Shown: positions 12,701 to 28,850, counted from the first letter of the stretch. The stretch is 64,000 nt of DNA from Coriaria nepalensis (GCA_027186245.1 CP114485.1:11622001-11686000), one strand, 5' to 3'. Made by a program: numbers and translations. Notes: generated by a model not told the origin, from the sequence alone.

Positions 12701-13119
12701 ATTTTATTTATATGTTTTTACTACTGTCTTATGCCTTAGGATTCCACTTTCTTCACAATATTATATACACAAAACATACAATCTATTTCTTTCAACTTAT
12801 TTTAAGACATGCTTTCTATTTTTATATACAACCATGCAACCTTTTTCAATATTATACGTACAAACTAAATCATCTAAAGTGATAATAGGGTGCTTTTGAT
12901 ATTTGAAATATATCTTACTTTAGATAAAACATACTAGCACTATCATTTTTTTAAAGGTTCCCTAATTTTTTTTTAAAAAAAGAAAATAAAATAGGAGTAC
13001 AAAAAAATTAATATGCAAAAAAATAAAAATAGTGAAAGTTAATTTGAAACCCCATGATGTGACAGAACAGTGTCGCATTTAATGAAAAGGAGTACAATAA
13101 TTTTACTCTATTTTTCTTT

Positions 13120-13410
13120 TAGCAGTATCAACACCACAGAATTTGGTGTCTGAGCCGCAGTTTCTATAAGGTATTCTGATTTATGAGTTGATATTGTTTT
13201 ACAGATTGAAATGGAAGGGAATAGTGCGTTCACAGTCGTTGGATGAAGGCTAGATTGTTAGCCGAAGATGTTTGTGACATTGTTGAAGTAGATGTACATC
13301 CGAATTGTGAAGATGTGATTTGGAGGAGGAAGAACCCTCAAGCTTTACTTATGATTCAAGATTCTTGTGAACTTTATCAGTTTCATGCTGTCAAGGGTTT
13401 TAATTGGTGA
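13120..13410 (+). mobile_element. Ty1-copia 5' remnant: primer-binding site and gag start
   Basis: A TTTGGTGTCTGAGCC segment at about 13140 resembles the initiator-Met tRNA primer-binding site that follows a copia 5' LTR. It is followed by a gag-like reading (MKARLLAEDVCDIVE ... RRKNPQALLMIQDSC) that stops at about 13408. The LTR itself is not recognisable and no pol follows. Confidence 0.55.
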
Positions 13411-13429
13411 CATGGAGAATATTTGAATT

Positions 13430-13715
13430 TTCGGATATAAATTCTAATCATGAGGTCGAGTTTTTAAGTTTCAACTCAATCAAATCTAAGAGATTAAGTT
13501 TGAACTCAAACAAGAACTCGAGTTTGAACTCGCCCAAATAACGAACTCATTCCTAACCGAGCTAGAACTCGATCTCGAATTCGTGTTCTAGATCTAGTTT
13601 GAGCTCAATCGAACTCAAGTGCAAGTTTAAGTGCGAACTCAATCTAGAACTAATTCCTTATCGAGTTAGAAGTCGATATTGAACTCGAGTTCCATATTTA
13701 GTTTGAACTCGTGTT
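13430..13715. repeat. GAACTCGAG-rich interspersed repeat
   Basis: Irregular copies of gaactcg/gagttc words occur in both orientations (for example near 13500, 13565 and 13690), giving many small inverted repeats. This composition is common in plant MITE-like or foldback repeats. I could not fix terminal repeats or a target duplication. Confidence 0.4.
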
Positions 13716-13990
13716 CTTCCTGTATGGCAGCGAAGAGGTTGGCAATGGTGGCAGTTATGTAATGTTGAGGAATATGAAGTTGGGGTATATTTGTAATAAA
13801 AGAAATTTAGGGTGAAAAATAAAAATATAATAGAGATGAAAATTAAACAATATTAAAATAAGTGGAGTAAAAATAGATAATAAAATTTGAAAGTTAATTC
13901 AGTTGACGAGGGATGTTGACTGGACAAGATAAGTCAGCATTCTACTTTTTATAATATACAAATTAATAAAATTATTCTTCATATCTTTTC

Positions 13991-14505
13991 TCAGAAGCAC
14001 CAAATTACCTGCAATCACGGTAAGATTATCATCAACCTCGTTTAAATTTATTTTCGATATTTTTTAATCGAATACTTAGATATATTTCTCTAACGAAGAA
14101 AAAAGTACATTAAAAATGAAATTAAGTAAATAAAAGAAGAAGATCAAAACTTACTCTGAAAAAGTTCCTGTGTCTTGCACTTCGGCAACAACGATGAGAA
14201 CGTAGTGCAGTTTGAAGTTTCTTATCCATTTCAATCTGGTTAAAAACTTTGCCAGAAGAGGTCAAGAAAACGCTGCGTTTAAGAGGAGGAGACCATAACC
14301 CACTCTGGTCATAATCAAACCCGAAATCTGAAACGTCAAAGAATTTTTCAAGCAGCCTTTCTGACGTGGATTTAGAAACCATTTGGACCACCTTCACATT
14401 CTCAATCGAATTCTCTGCAGCCAATGAATGAGAAGAAGAAGTAGAAGATGATGAAGAAGAAGAACAAGGTGAAGGTGAACATGGTATTTCAGAGATTGGC
14501 ATCAT
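13991..14505 (-). CDS. Small serine-rich uncharacterised plant protein (two exons)
   Basis: Exon 1 is 14505-14155 and exon 2 is 14008-13991. A GTAAGT donor and a TGATTGCAG acceptor join them in phase 0. The product is 122 aa from the ATG at 14505, ending in VIWCF. An in-frame ATG at 14592 would add 29 residues including a poly-Lys run encoded by a T17 tract, so I chose the inner start. The N-terminus is a serine/proline tract. The core reads ERLLEKFFDVSDFGFDYDQS then GLWSPPLKRSVFLTSSG, and the C-terminus is basic. The core looks like a conserved plant family of unknown function, but I do not recognise a domain name. The terminal exon encodes only five residues and needs transcript support. 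Confidence 0.6.
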
Positions 14506-14592
14506 TGAGGAACTAGAAACAGGGGATTTTTTTTTTTTTTTTTGCAGTGCCTGTTTTTTAGACAAAAATAAGAATAGAAAGAGAGGACGCAT

Positions 14593-15360
14593 AACATAAA
14601 ATAAAGGTTGGATATGATGTGGACGTAATTGTTGGGCTTGTTTGCGATCATTGAGTGGTCGTGGCTACCATAAAAATTGGACAATAAGATTCTCTTATTT
14701 TTGCAGTTAGTGTCATGTCATGGTCACTTGTTTATTCATTTTTTAGAAATCAGTTTAAGTTTCTTGTATTCGTGGAGTCTCACTTGTTTTTTTTTTTAAT
14801 TTTTTTATTATTATTTTTTTTAATAATGTTAATATATGTTCAAATATAGACATTGAAGCATTCTGGCTAAAAGTTTGATGACAAAAAGGAAAATCATTAA
14901 AATAAAGGAGATTAAAATACGAAGGAAATGGGAATTGAGGCCGGGCAATACCTCCCCCTTAACATCATAGTCATATCACTAATGACTGCCTTCATTTTCA
15001 CCATTACTGTGAGCACAAATGTTTCGAAGATAAACTTATCTACATTATCATAATCATCACTGCCATTTTCTCTTTCGCTACTACCTCTATTAATGTCACT
15101 ACAGTACCACCCCATTCCAGCCATAATCTCTGTTGGATATGTAATGGTCAGCTCATTATGTATATCAAGTAAAATCCAAAAGTTCATGAGAGACCCATTA
15201 TCCTTTGACCGAGTTAATGGTCGAAATTTGGTCATTGGATCTTTATTTGATGGAACAAGTCTCGAAATTTGGTCGAAATAATGAACTTAGGTTACATCAA
15301 AAATCTTATTTGATGAAAGTTGTTTCTAAGTTTAGGTTAGATCTATCTTTTGCTATATTC
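14593..15360. other. Intergenic, no gene seen
   Basis: AT-rich sequence with T-runs near 14790. ORFs in this stretch show no family features. Confidence 0.35.
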
Positions 15361-15369
15361 TTACTTAGT

Positions 15370-15750
15370 TGATATATGTCTAATCCTAGAATTGAACACC
15401 GAACTGTTCTGAAATGGTTGTTGAGATATTTGAGTAGTACTATAGATATTGGTTTATTATTTAGATAGTAGACTAAGAGTTATAAGTTAGTTGTTTTTGT
15501 AAATTCTGACTATGCAGGTGACAGTGGCTCAAGAAAATTCACTATAACTAACTTATCATAATGGAAATTGTATGAGTTGAAAAACTCAGTTACAACCACT
15601 AGTTGTACTCTCTTCCACTGAAAGTAGAGATGTGGCTATAACATATGTTTTCAAGGAGGCAATATGGGCTCAAGGTCTCTTGAGAGAGATTAAATTCCAC
15701 AGGGTTCTTATACTGTATATACTAACAATCAGATTGCTTTGACTGGGTTA
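15370..15750 (+). mobile_element. Ty1-copia RNase H relic
   Basis: Plus-strand reading with stops and frameshifts: NPRIEH..TVLKWLLRYLSSTID, then VFVNSDYAGDSGSRKFT, then a QLQP..STES-like segment, then NMGSRSLERD and VYTNNQIAL. This order is that of the copia RNase H C-terminus. The following 15750-16060 may include LTR remnants but is not resolved. Confidence 0.7.
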
Positions 15751-15789
15751 ATGATTACAATCTGGCCATTGGATCTTTCTTTGTTGGAA

Positions 15790-17170
15790 TAAATCTCTAC
15801 CATCTATTTTTGCTCAATGATTTATATATCTCTTTTACTCCATCAATAAGGTCATTAGGGTTTTGTGCCGATTGCTTTGCGATTACCTCTTTTTGTGTTC
15901 TTGCGTTCTCGTCACCTGGGTTTTTGGTTTCTACTTCATTCTTTGATTTTTGTTTTAAGATCAAATAGATCTACGAATTGCGTTTCTCCATTGTGAAATT
16001 ACTAATTGGTGTGGTTAGATTTAGGAATATGTATTGACTGTATGGTGAGGGTGTGATTGCATGTATGAGGGTTATAATCTAAGTACTCTACTAGTTTAAC
16101 GAGATCTGATTTATGTTGAAACTCAACGTGGATGTACTCTTTTATAAGAGGAACCACGGGTAAAACTCTTAGTATTGTTCTTCTTCTCTCTTTCTCTTTT
16201 TTGATCTTTATGAATTCTAATCTTGATTAAATATTGATAAACAAAAAACTTGTATGAAAACTGTAAGATAAAAGAACGAATCTGAAAAGTTGGAGTTAAA
16301 TCGTAACAATCTCTCATACTATCATCTTTATCAGTCTATCATAATCATCCTCACTAACATTCAACCAATCGGTATACTCACCAATATAGCTTTCATTATT
16401 GCCTCTGTGATCTCTACCATTGACGACGCCATTCCACCATTCTCACCACCACCATCTACAACTATATGTAGAGCGCGGATCTACGTGGAGGCGTGTGGAG
16501 TTCTAGTCTCACGGTCCTTTTTGCAAGATATTAAAATTTCAATAGTTTTTTTTTTCTTACATACTTTCGGGTTAAGTTATAAAATTTAAATAGTTTATAA
16601 AGCGAATCCTAAACTCATGTACTAGTTTGCTTCACGAAACTGATGTTTATTGAGAATCTAAAGATTCTAACTTACTCACAATTCTATAGACTCAAATGAT
16701 CTCAACATAAACGTTTGTTCCACCCTCAATTTCCTGCTCAAATGTAGGCTCAATTATAGGAGAACCCCCCCATTGTTAAGAGTCAATGAGTTGGTAAATT
16801 TTATATTGAATTCTTCATAAAACATTTACCTAAAATAACTAAACACGATCGAATTTGGTATCTTTTAGATCCAACCAGCTCAATTCGGCCTCACATTTGG
16901 AACTTACCGAATTGGACAGAAGATTCTTGGTCCCTAAAACATGCAAAATTTAATTTAGGTAACAGTTAAATCATATTTTATATTAATATATTCAACTTCA
17001 AAGAAAATTACAATTTATGGAAATGTCATAAATACCCTTACCTGCTATCTCGAAGCCGTCCTATTTTGACCCTTATAACCAGGACATTTATGTCGTTTCG
17101 ACAAACATTTTAAGCAACAGAAAATTACAATTTATGGAAATGTCACTATTCACGCATTTTCGCTGAGAAA
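15790..17170. other. Intergenic and upstream region of the Rab gene
   Basis: No ORF of recognisable family. The part directly before the Rab gene (17160-17350) is GA-rich, with a (GAA)n tract at about 17217-17242, and is probably the 5' leader. Confidence 0.4.
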
Positions 17171-17337
17171 AATAAGGGTTGAAAAAAGAAGGGGGGAAAA
17201 AAGGGGTAAAGAAGGCGAAGAGAAGAAGAAGAAGAAGAAGAAAAGTTTCAGAAAGGGAAAGTAGAGAGAGAAACGAGTTTCTGTGGAGATCTGAGAAAAA
17301 AGCGCACGAAGATCTCTCATTGCCGTGAAGAAGCTGA

Positions 17338-19746
<2,409 letters not shown>

Positions 19747-22700
19747 ATTTTTTTTAATTCCGCTTTTGCCTTTTGATGTGGCTGATTTATATTGCTGCAT
19801 CGGCCTATTATTTATTAGTATTCTTATTTTCACTTTCTTGGGTGCACCATGGTTGTGTAAAATTTTTCAGGGATACATTCTTACGGTTAGGGGATTCGGA
19901 AGGGAGTGATTTTTTTGGTTCCGATATTTTTTAGATTGATGAAAAAGACTGGTTTTGTAGGTAGTTAAAAGGGTATGTTGTAAGGATGTAGTTATTTTTC
20001 TTCTATGTTGCTTTCTTAAAGGTTCTTTGGGTGTGTTATAATTCAAATTTGCGCCGATGTATGGATTTGCTGTACAATGTTGAGCTGAATACCCGCTTAG
20101 ACTCGATCTCGTCTAGAAATTTGACCCTATGTTAAGGTGAAGGTGAATTGATCGGGTCAATGTTGAAAAGAAAAAAGAAAAAAAAAAGGGCAAGCCTTTT
20201 TGGAGCTCAATTATAGAGTAAGAGGAGGAATAAGAGTTTCCAAAAGATTATAAATAAGTTTTTTTTTTCTTAATTTATTTTTTATTTTTGGAAAACTCGC
20301 CCTTATTATAAAAATGATTAATTTATTTTTTCATTTATGTATAATTCAATTTTTATAAATTTATCCGTTGATTAGTTATAATTAACTTTTTAATCTTTAT
20401 ATTATCAAAATAGAATTCTTTTATCTATTCAATCACTTTTTTTAGTAATTAGGTTGACACATTATTTTTTACACATGTCAACACTTATAACTCAATATTT
20501 TATAACTCGTGCGACGTCATCTAGGGAAACTAGCCTCAAAAGAATATTTTAATAAATGACCTTACCAAACAAGTATTTTTTTGGCTTTTGGAAAATAGAG
20601 TAGGACTAGAAAAATCTCATTTTCCCTCTTTTTATAACTCAAACAGGAAAACTCCTCAATCCTCAAAACAAAAGTAGAAATCAACTCGAATAGGTCAATC
20701 TTTATTCGAACGCGAATTTTGCTCAAAAACTCAATATAACCCTTTTGAAATCTTGAATTCCAAAACTCCTATACTTCTGTTTAGCAAGAAGATGGCTTCT
20801 GAGAGATCAGCCACAATCCCTAGATACTCTTGAAACCTTGAACTTCAAAATTTCTCTACTTCCATTCGATGAGAGGATGATAGCCGATCGAAATCGTATA
20901 AGACTGACGTGATAGTTGTAAGATATATATATATAGTAAATAGTATACAGAAACATAATACAATAAATAGTAATACATTAAATAGAATCCGTAAACAGTA
21001 AAGTAGCAAACAAAATTAGAATATGTAAATAGTAAATAGTAAACAGTAAAAATAGAATCAGAATATCTAAAGCTACATTCAAAACAATCTATATAAACAA
21101 GTTACGTCCTAGAATAACAAAAATAAATGTTAAATGTACATAAACTCAATAAACAATCGAACATAAGATTGGAATTAGAGAGGTAAGAAATTGAGAATCA
21201 AACCTAAGTATGTTATGCAATAATTTCTTTAAAACATATTCACCTCCTTACGTTGGTGTCAAAAGTAGAACGACATTTGTCTTTCATGATACAACAGAGA
21301 CGAATAGTAGCGGTGCACTACCAATACTATTCCAGCGAACTCAAAATTAATATGAACTCTACAACATTGAGAACTTTGAACTCTAGAGAGAGAATGAAAA
21401 TTGAGAGAAATTTCATTTTCTTATTTTGTTTCCAAATGAAAGAATGTTGCCAATTTATAGGTTCATGAGAGGAGATGAGATTAATGAGAATTTAATCTGA
21501 ATTTAATACAGATTCAAATATGATGAAATCAAAAATTAATTATATCCTTTCATCTTCATACATTTTTACATAAAAGAAAAAAATAATTCAAGAGAAGAAA
21601 ATCAAAGGTGGGTCAAAGCAAATCGGGTCATTTTCAGGTCGACATTCATCGCACACGAGTCAAGCCCGATCCGGTCTGGATTTATACCCCTTACAGGTGT
21701 ACACGAGTATTCTACCTTATATTTTATTATACATTAACAAATGTACAATTCTATATAAACACTCTTTCACTTGTTTCCTTTTTTAATGTTAGACAACTTT
21801 TCTCCTTCATATTTTTTCACTTCAAACTATTCTAATGCTTGTACTTTGTGATTCAATTTTTTATTCACCAATTAATCATTTTGAGCATACCATATATTGA
21901 TTCAAAACTCTCAAAGAAGAGAACCCAAAACAATTTTAACGATTCATTTACACAAAATAAGTCTCACTCGAAATTGAGCATAAAAATAACATATTAAAAT
22001 ATTAATTTTTCCAATAATAATTGATCGTGTAATTATGGATACCACAATAGACTATTATGTCAATGGACTTGGTAGCCTTAATTACTCAATAGTCTAATGA
22101 TTTTTTTTTTTCTTCTAGATTTATTGTTGCTCGTTGTTGGGTCGTGAGCAAAACAAGAGCGAAAAGCACAAATATAAACATATGAAATTGTAAAAACGCG
22201 AGTTAAAAACTGAAAAATAACCTAAAATATTTGAAAATAAAATTTAGATATTTTGAAATGTAAACATCATTAAGAAATTTTTTTTGAGAAAGACAGGCTG
22301 AATAGATTTGGGATATTTTGCCTTCTAATATATACACTTTTTTATTGTAAAGATTTGTACAAGTCATTAAAAGTACTCATACTTTGTCAAGGGACACAAT
22401 TATAGGTAAATTTTCTGGGTATTCAAAAAATAAATGTGACCCTCCTAAAATTGAAAATAAATATTGAATTTAGTGCAAATCAAACAGGTTAGCAGTTAAA
22501 TCAAGAGATTCATCTATAATTTATCTAAAAATAAATAAACATGTGAAGCCGTAAGTTCATATAATCAATTGCAGATTGGTTTACTTTTGCTGTTAACATG
22601 ATACAATATTAATTTTTTTTTTTTAATGATACGTTCTTAATCAAGCATGATTAACGGCTAATACGTATAAATTATTTAAACAAGCGATATAAGCAGAAGA

Positions 22701-23631
22701 TTATTAATGACAAAACCACATTATCAATAGACTAATTCATAATATTTCAAGAGTTTATTTTAATTGCTAAACCAGCTTGTGGGCCAAGCTGTCCTTTTTA
22801 CCTTAAAATAATTATGCCCCGAATAAAATAATTAAGACGATGACGATGATTAATAATTAATTAATTGGATCTAAAACTAAATTATCCACTTGATTACATA
22901 AATGAAACACCTTCATCAAACCCTTGTTTTACTTGTTAATATATATATAACTATTCGGATATCATGATAAAATAAGATAATTTAATAATTATATATATCA
23001 ATTACTTAATAAATAAATAACATAAATAATTACCATATTGTATAAATTTAGTTTATTTTCCTATGCAGAGCCATTATATACTAATGTGTTTTGTTGTGAT
23101 ATTATTCTATTCAAGCCTACTTCATAGATACCTAAAAGTCAAAGTTATTTAGGCTCGTTTGACTTCATATTATAGGTTTGGCCAGCTAAACGATTCCAAT
23201 ACGTTAAACTGTTGTGGTCAAAATATTTTACTAGTTCTCGAATCAATCATAATCAAAATAGTATTTAATGCTTCAATCAAATCAAATCAAATCAAATCAC
23301 ATCTCAGCTTTTTTTCATTCCACACCTCTTGGAAATCTGAAACACTCGTTTTGGGCAAAGTCACCGAGAGACATCATGTGAGAAATTCTTACGTGGAAAA
23401 TAATTCCTTGTAAAATCAAATTAATTCATGTAAGAACTCCAGCATGATCCTTGAACTACCTTGAAATGTAAAGAAATTCACAAACCCATGCAAGAAGATA
23501 TTTCGTTTTACTTTATTTATTTACTACTATTTCTCATGTCCAAATCAGAGAGAGTCAACAAGTGTAAGAAAAATGTAGTACTTATAGCCTGCAGTCAATT
23601 GAACAAATGCATCAGCTAGCGTCCGATTATA
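19747..23631. other. Long intergenic stretch, AT-rich, with repeat remnants
   Basis: The Rab 3' UTR probably reaches about 20.1 kb. Beyond it I see no gene. About 20735-20900 holds two diverged copies of an 80-90 bp unit (gaaatcttgaattccaaaac / gaaaccttgaacttcaaaat). About 20930-21065 holds repeated agtaaatagtaaacag words. The 21250-21650 stretch looks like a decayed LTR but has no clear ends. Confidence 0.35.
20930..21065. repeat. Degenerate AGTAAATAGTA/AACAGTA short-word repeat
   Basis: The words atagtaaatagta, aaacagtaaa and related forms recur irregularly over about 135 bp next to a short (TA)n tract at about 20925. This is a low-complexity repeat with no coding meaning. Confidence 0.5.
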
Positions 23632-25320
23632 TCAAAAGGACACGTGTCCGAGGATCTCAGCTCGTGGTCCCACATAATGGGGTCGCGGGTCCACGTCTCT
23701 ATCTGTGGGCCCACCGCTTCGCAATACGATTGAGCACTCTGGCAACTCGCCCAGATCGGCGAAGAGCGACTCGTCCTCTTCCCTCATCGGGAAAAACGCG
23801 TTTCTCTCTTCCGCGAAAATGGGACACTCCAGTATTGTAGACGACGTAGTTTCCATGTCTCTAAACCAGCTGAACTCATCGCACGTGACGATCAACGACT
23901 CGTCGCCTAGATCCGCGAATTTCTCCTCATGCTGCGGTACCGGGTCGGGTATTCCGTTGTTGTTGTTGTTATTGTTAATAGTTTGAGTCTTGCAAGTAGG
24001 TCTGCTGGCGGCGGCGGTGACGGCGGACACTGCGGAGGAGGAGGAGTGGTGGGTGTTGTTGTTTCTAGAAGTGGGACCAGGATGGTTGTGTTCGGCTGAG
24101 TAAGTGATGAGTAAAAGAGTGGGGTCCACTCGGCTCCTTTCGACTTGTTTCCTTGCTGGGCAGCCCTTTGAGCTACTACATCTGTAATAACCTCTGCATG
24201 GGAAATCACAAATTCGCAAAGAAGAAAAAAAATATATAAATACTAAATTACTAGATGATGTTCAAAACTAGTATTATATAATCTATTTACGTGACATCTT
24301 ATCTAATACATGAATTTGTAGGTGTGTGAGTATGTAGCCATAAATGAATTGAATATCGATTGCGAAGCGTAGTTGATTAATAAAACGAATGCTCGAGAAC
24401 CCACAGTTCTTACATACTTTTGGTTATGGCATGAACTGAATTTGTAGATAAGAATGGGATATGTACCTGGGATAAGGGGACCCTTTGATGGGTTTTTGAC
24501 CGTACTTTCTCCAAGCCCAAGAATCAGAAGGAGGACCATTGTTGCTTATTTCACCCTTAAGCCTTGATCCTTCTACCTCCTTCATTGGCACTGTCACCAC
24601 TCTTTTCTGTATCCCTCTCCTAGTACAATCCAATCCCCAATTCATAGTAAGGAAAATAATAATAATAATAACATGTTGAATCGTTTGAAATCCATATCAA
24701 AAGAATACTGTGGAAATCCCTTATGCCTTATTTTATTTTATTTATTTAAATTTTTATCGTAAATAAGTTGAGTTTTCATCAGAACAAGAAATTCTAGCAT
24801 ATTCTTAAAAACGGTTGTAATTATTAGATTATAATATTTTTTAATTTCAAAAAGTATATGAACATGACCTTTAATCTCATAACTCAACACAAACTAGGAT
24901 CAAAGAGCACTAATTGAAGATGCCCTTTTATCATAAAATGAGACAATCTTAATTAATTCAAGTTTAAATTAAGTCTACTCATCATCATGATGACAGATAA
25001 TCTTTATAACCATGACAAGAGTCAAGAAAGAAAGGTCCAAATTCAAAGCGTAAAAAATGTATCATTCATGCTATTGAGCTAGCTTAGCATCCATGGCTAG
25101 AAGATCTAAATGAAGAGGATGAATTAGAAAGTAAAATAGAGAACCTGCTCTTTTTGGAGGGGGAGGAGGAGGGAATGAGCTTGGAGGTGTAGTGATGATG
25201 ATTGTTTAAGTTGGCCGTGGAAGGAGGAGATTCAGATCCACTTTTTTCTTCTTGTTGATGATGATCAAAATCATTCATGAAGAACAGGCTGTGGTGATTG
25301 TAATTGAAGCTAGAATCCAT
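23632..25320 (-). CDS. WRKY65: WRKY transcription factor, group IIe, WRKY65-like
   Basis: Three minus-strand exons, 25320-25145, 24619-24467 and 24193-23632, join in frame to 296 aa. The WRKY domain is split by an intron at the conserved position after SPYPR. WRKYGQK is in exon 2. The zinc finger in exon 3 has C-x5-C-x23-H-x-H spacing (CSSSKGC ... AEHNH). The basic stretch before the domain ([15 protein letters not shown]) and the acidic C-terminal block ([17 protein letters not shown], preceded by [14 protein letters not shown]) are signatures of the WRKY65/35/69 branch. It is a nuclear W-box-binding regulator. The N-terminus is His/Ser-rich and lineage-variable. No lesion is seen. A TC-rich stretch at about 25440-25470 lies in the likely leader. 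Confidence 0.93.
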
Positions 25321-26890
25321 GTCTAGCTACTGGCCTGATCTTTTAGAGCAGCTTAATTGAATTATAGCTTGATATAGAACTTGATGCTGATCAGAAGGTA
25401 ATGATGGTGTTGGATACAAGGTAGCTGCCAGAAAATGTATCTGTTTAGAGAGAGAGAGAGAGGGAATGAATTAATTAAGGTCGTGAAAATGGGCGGTCCT
25501 TTTTAAATTAGGATAATAGGACGTAATGTTGACAATTGGGGTCTTTGTTTAATGAATTTCTCAAATTATTAAGCGGACGTGCAAGCAAATATCTCACATC
25601 CTCCTCTCTCTCTCTCTATACTTTCTGATTTTTATTATTTATTATTTTAATTAATAAATATATAGGAGTTCAATATTATTTTTAAAATAATAGTGAATAT
25701 AGATAGTTTAGAAGTGAAAGAAAGCTCGTTGAACTCGGACATGACTATCTTTTCTCCTTATACGGTTAAAGTAATTGACGCATACAATGTTTGTAGTTAT
25801 AACGTTTACACTGTCTGAATTTGGTCCAATTGAAGTGTATTTGATGTACTATTAGTGAGATTTATTTCGATATCTTATATTTAAAACTATTAAAATCATT
25901 TTTTAAGGTTAATTATTAATTGATATTAAAAAAAATGGAAGGTAATAACTTTTATCGTCAACGATTATCAAAAAATTAAATAAACGACTGATCGGGTATT
26001 AATAATCGGGAATAATCCGGACTAGTTTGGATAGTTCGGAAAATGAATGCTCTCATCAATTTTACTACATAAATTTACATTGTCATTGTATGAAAGTACA
26101 TAAAATAAAAGAAAAATACGTACATCATCCATCTTATTAAATTACTAACAGGTCGTTATCATACGCATGTATATACAAGTTGGATGAGCTCATCAAATTT
26201 TGTCTCTTAGTTCCTTCACTATCGAGCAATCTTTTTCTTCATAATGTATGCACTACGAAAATATATTCTTAAAAGGTTTATTATTATTAATGTATATAGC
26301 CTGATAATTACTATATAATCAATTATCGATCACTCAACACTAATTAGGTGAATATCAGTGATTAATTACATCCATTAAGACATCATTAAGTACCTTGTAA
26401 TTAGTATAATTCATTGTGGATTAACTCTAAAATAGGTTGTCCAGAAATAACATGTTTATCTTGAAAATATTTTGATCGTTTATCTTAAAATTGGTAATTA
26501 TTCTTATATTTGTACATATTTATAACGAAAAACTTTTTGAAGTAGACCAACATATTTCAATCATTCATTCAAAAATTTCTCAACTAGACTTGACCTATTT
26601 ACAAAATTTTACCAATTTGGTTGTAGTGGGGAGGGATAAGGCAGAGAATTTTTGACCTAATAAACTAAGCAAGCGGTTGATTCGGTCAACAAGTTAGCAA
26701 ACTTGACTAAGAAACCCGATCTATCCGCTTCCTTCAATCAATGAAAACTTGACTCAAGATGATCACTAGACGTTTTCTCCCCACTTAATATAATTACAAT
26801 TTAATGCATATCAATTACCACAAACTGATATTGCTTGTACTAAATTATTATTAGCAATTTTATTATTATAAGTTTTTTTTTGTAAGGAAG
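25321..26890. other. WRKY upstream region and AT-rich intergenic DNA
   Basis: GA/CT tracts occur near 25445 and 25600. No ORF or family motif is convincing. Confidence 0.35.
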
Positions 26891-26892
26891 AC

Positions 26893-28850
26893 TAGTAGAG
26901 TTTCATCCCCCCCCCCCTCTCGCCCTCTCCTACTCATTGGTGGAAATATGTAGTCAATGAGAAATTTGAGAGAGATGGTTATAGAATATGATTAAGTCGC
27001 TTTTTTAAGGTTTAATTTGTTTCATAACGCTGTAAAATGGTTTCTGCAAAGTTTCTCTAAAATACAATAAAGTGTTTGTAATTTAAAATCTTGTACAATT
27101 AAAGAACAATTTACAAATACTATATATTTGAGTTTGGAAAAAAAATACCGATTGTATTAGAACAAAACAAAATGGATGATACATGTATGGCTACGCCACG
27201 TGACACATTTATAAATTGGCACATTTGAAATCCATACTACATACATTTGTTTAGTTTAATGAAAATAAAATATGGGTCAAAATTAAATAAAAATAAATAT
27301 ATGTATAAGATAGACTCGTTAGCTTAGTCGGAATGACTCGGTACATAAAAATAAAAAGATGGTAATATAAATGATTATATATAAAATTTCTTGTTAGATT
27401 TAAGAGTTTTTTCTACTGTTTAGAGAGATAATGATTGTGCTTTTGCATTGGGGACTTTGCATTTGCTAGGTTGTAGGCCGCCATTGTCCACCGTCGTCCG
27501 ATTCAATGTCGTTGATTGGTGCCACTTTCTGCTTCATTTAAACTGAATGTTGATGGGGCTTTTATGGCTTCCATTGGTTGGGCTGGATGTGGAGGGGTTA
27601 TAAGGGATGAAAAAAATAAGGTTTGCAAAGCTTTTCCTTGGACGCTCTTATGTACTTCGAGTTTTCAAGTGGAAGTTCATGCTCTATTCTTTGGTATTCA
27701 TTTATGGTTTTGAAGTTCGCTTTCCTTCTCCTAACTGTGGAGAATGATAACAAAGAGCTTGTATTAACACTATTACTAGTTCTTGCCTAGATTGGCGTCT
27801 GGCTTCGAAGTGATATAAGAACTTATCAAATATTATAATATGTAAATCTATTTATCAAAGACAATGTCTTAATACCATGTGAAAATTGGAATCTTTATAT
27901 CCACTTAACCACCAGCTTAGAAGTCGCTTCTACTAATTATTCTATTTGAGATATCTTATCTCTATATATGGATAGTTCTGATTAAATTCAGTCTATCAAT
28001 ATAATTATTTAAAATAAAAAGTATAACATATTTTTATTAGTGACTAAATTTAATTTAAGACGGCTTAAATGATGCTCTTTTTTTTTATTTTTTTATATAT
28101 ACATATATTCCGACCCTTTCTCAAGTGTAAGAAACTTCCTCGTGATTTCCTTGAAATAGACATAATAATTTAGCAAAGGTGTGGTCTTGGAAGTGCTCCG
28201 TAAGTTATGGACCAAACTTATTCCACACGACATGAATGAAATACCTTTTCAATATTTTAAAAATGAAGCTAAAGTATTGAATGATAATTGTCACTATTAT
28301 TTGTCATGAATGTTCGAATTTTTTTTTAATCTCTTAAAATATTTAGCTTTGATACACATAACTCATCAACCATTTTTATGATACAAAATAATACACAACA
28401 CTTAGGAAACTTAAGAGATAGATTATCACATAAAGCTCTTTAGTATATTATATTATATATGTATTAGAGCTTTGAAAATATTTATTTGACTTGATTTTAA
28501 AGTTAACCTAGATGTTAGTGTGCATCAAAACGCAAATTTTGGGTATAAATTGTTTGAATCTTTATTGAGATAAAACTATTTTGAAGTTACATCATGACGA
28601 GCATACATAATATTGAACAAAAACGAGATCAACGATTATAATAATACATCATCATCATCATGCATAGTGTTATTAACTTGCAACGACGTATGTAATAAGA
28701 GCGGTATCATAGACCAAATTGACATAACTCACTTACATTTACATTTGAAATTAAAAGCTTCAGAATTCCAAAGTCATTCCCCGCTCAGTGGAATGTAAAC
28801 GCACATGTTCTTATCCGTGTAATATGGATTATACCGACTCTTATTTATAC
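26893..28850. repeat. Segmental repeat copy 1, interrupted by about 1.6 kb
   Basis: The two ends, about 26893-27010 (ctctcgccctctcctactca...) and 28590-28850 (tattgaacaaaaacgagatc ... ggaatgtaaacgcacatg), match the single uninterrupted block at about 39112-39470. The intervening 27010-28590, which contains an RNase H-like fragment, is absent from the other copy. It therefore looks like an insertion here or a deletion there. Confidence 0.6.
27480..27900 (+). mobile_element. RNase H-like (RVT_3) fragment of a non-LTR element
   Basis: The plus strand reads FKLNVDGAFMASIGWAGCGG then VIRDEKNKVCKAFPW and QVEVHALFFGIHL. This is the DGA/GGVIRD/E core pattern of LINE-type RNase H domains. The flanking coding sequence is lost. 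A second diverged copy of the same sequence, including its 3' non-coding part (aatatgtaaatctatttatc), lies at 33170-33640. Confidence 0.65.

Noticed and set aside
14506..14592. Extended N-terminus (MRPLFLF... with poly-Lys) of the small serine-rich gene
   Set aside because: It is largely encoded by a T17 homopolymer on the plus strand and resembles leader sequence rather than protein.
27312..27345. TAGCTTAGTCGG as the A-box of a tRNA-derived SINE
   Set aside because: No B-box at the expected distance and no defined 3' tail.
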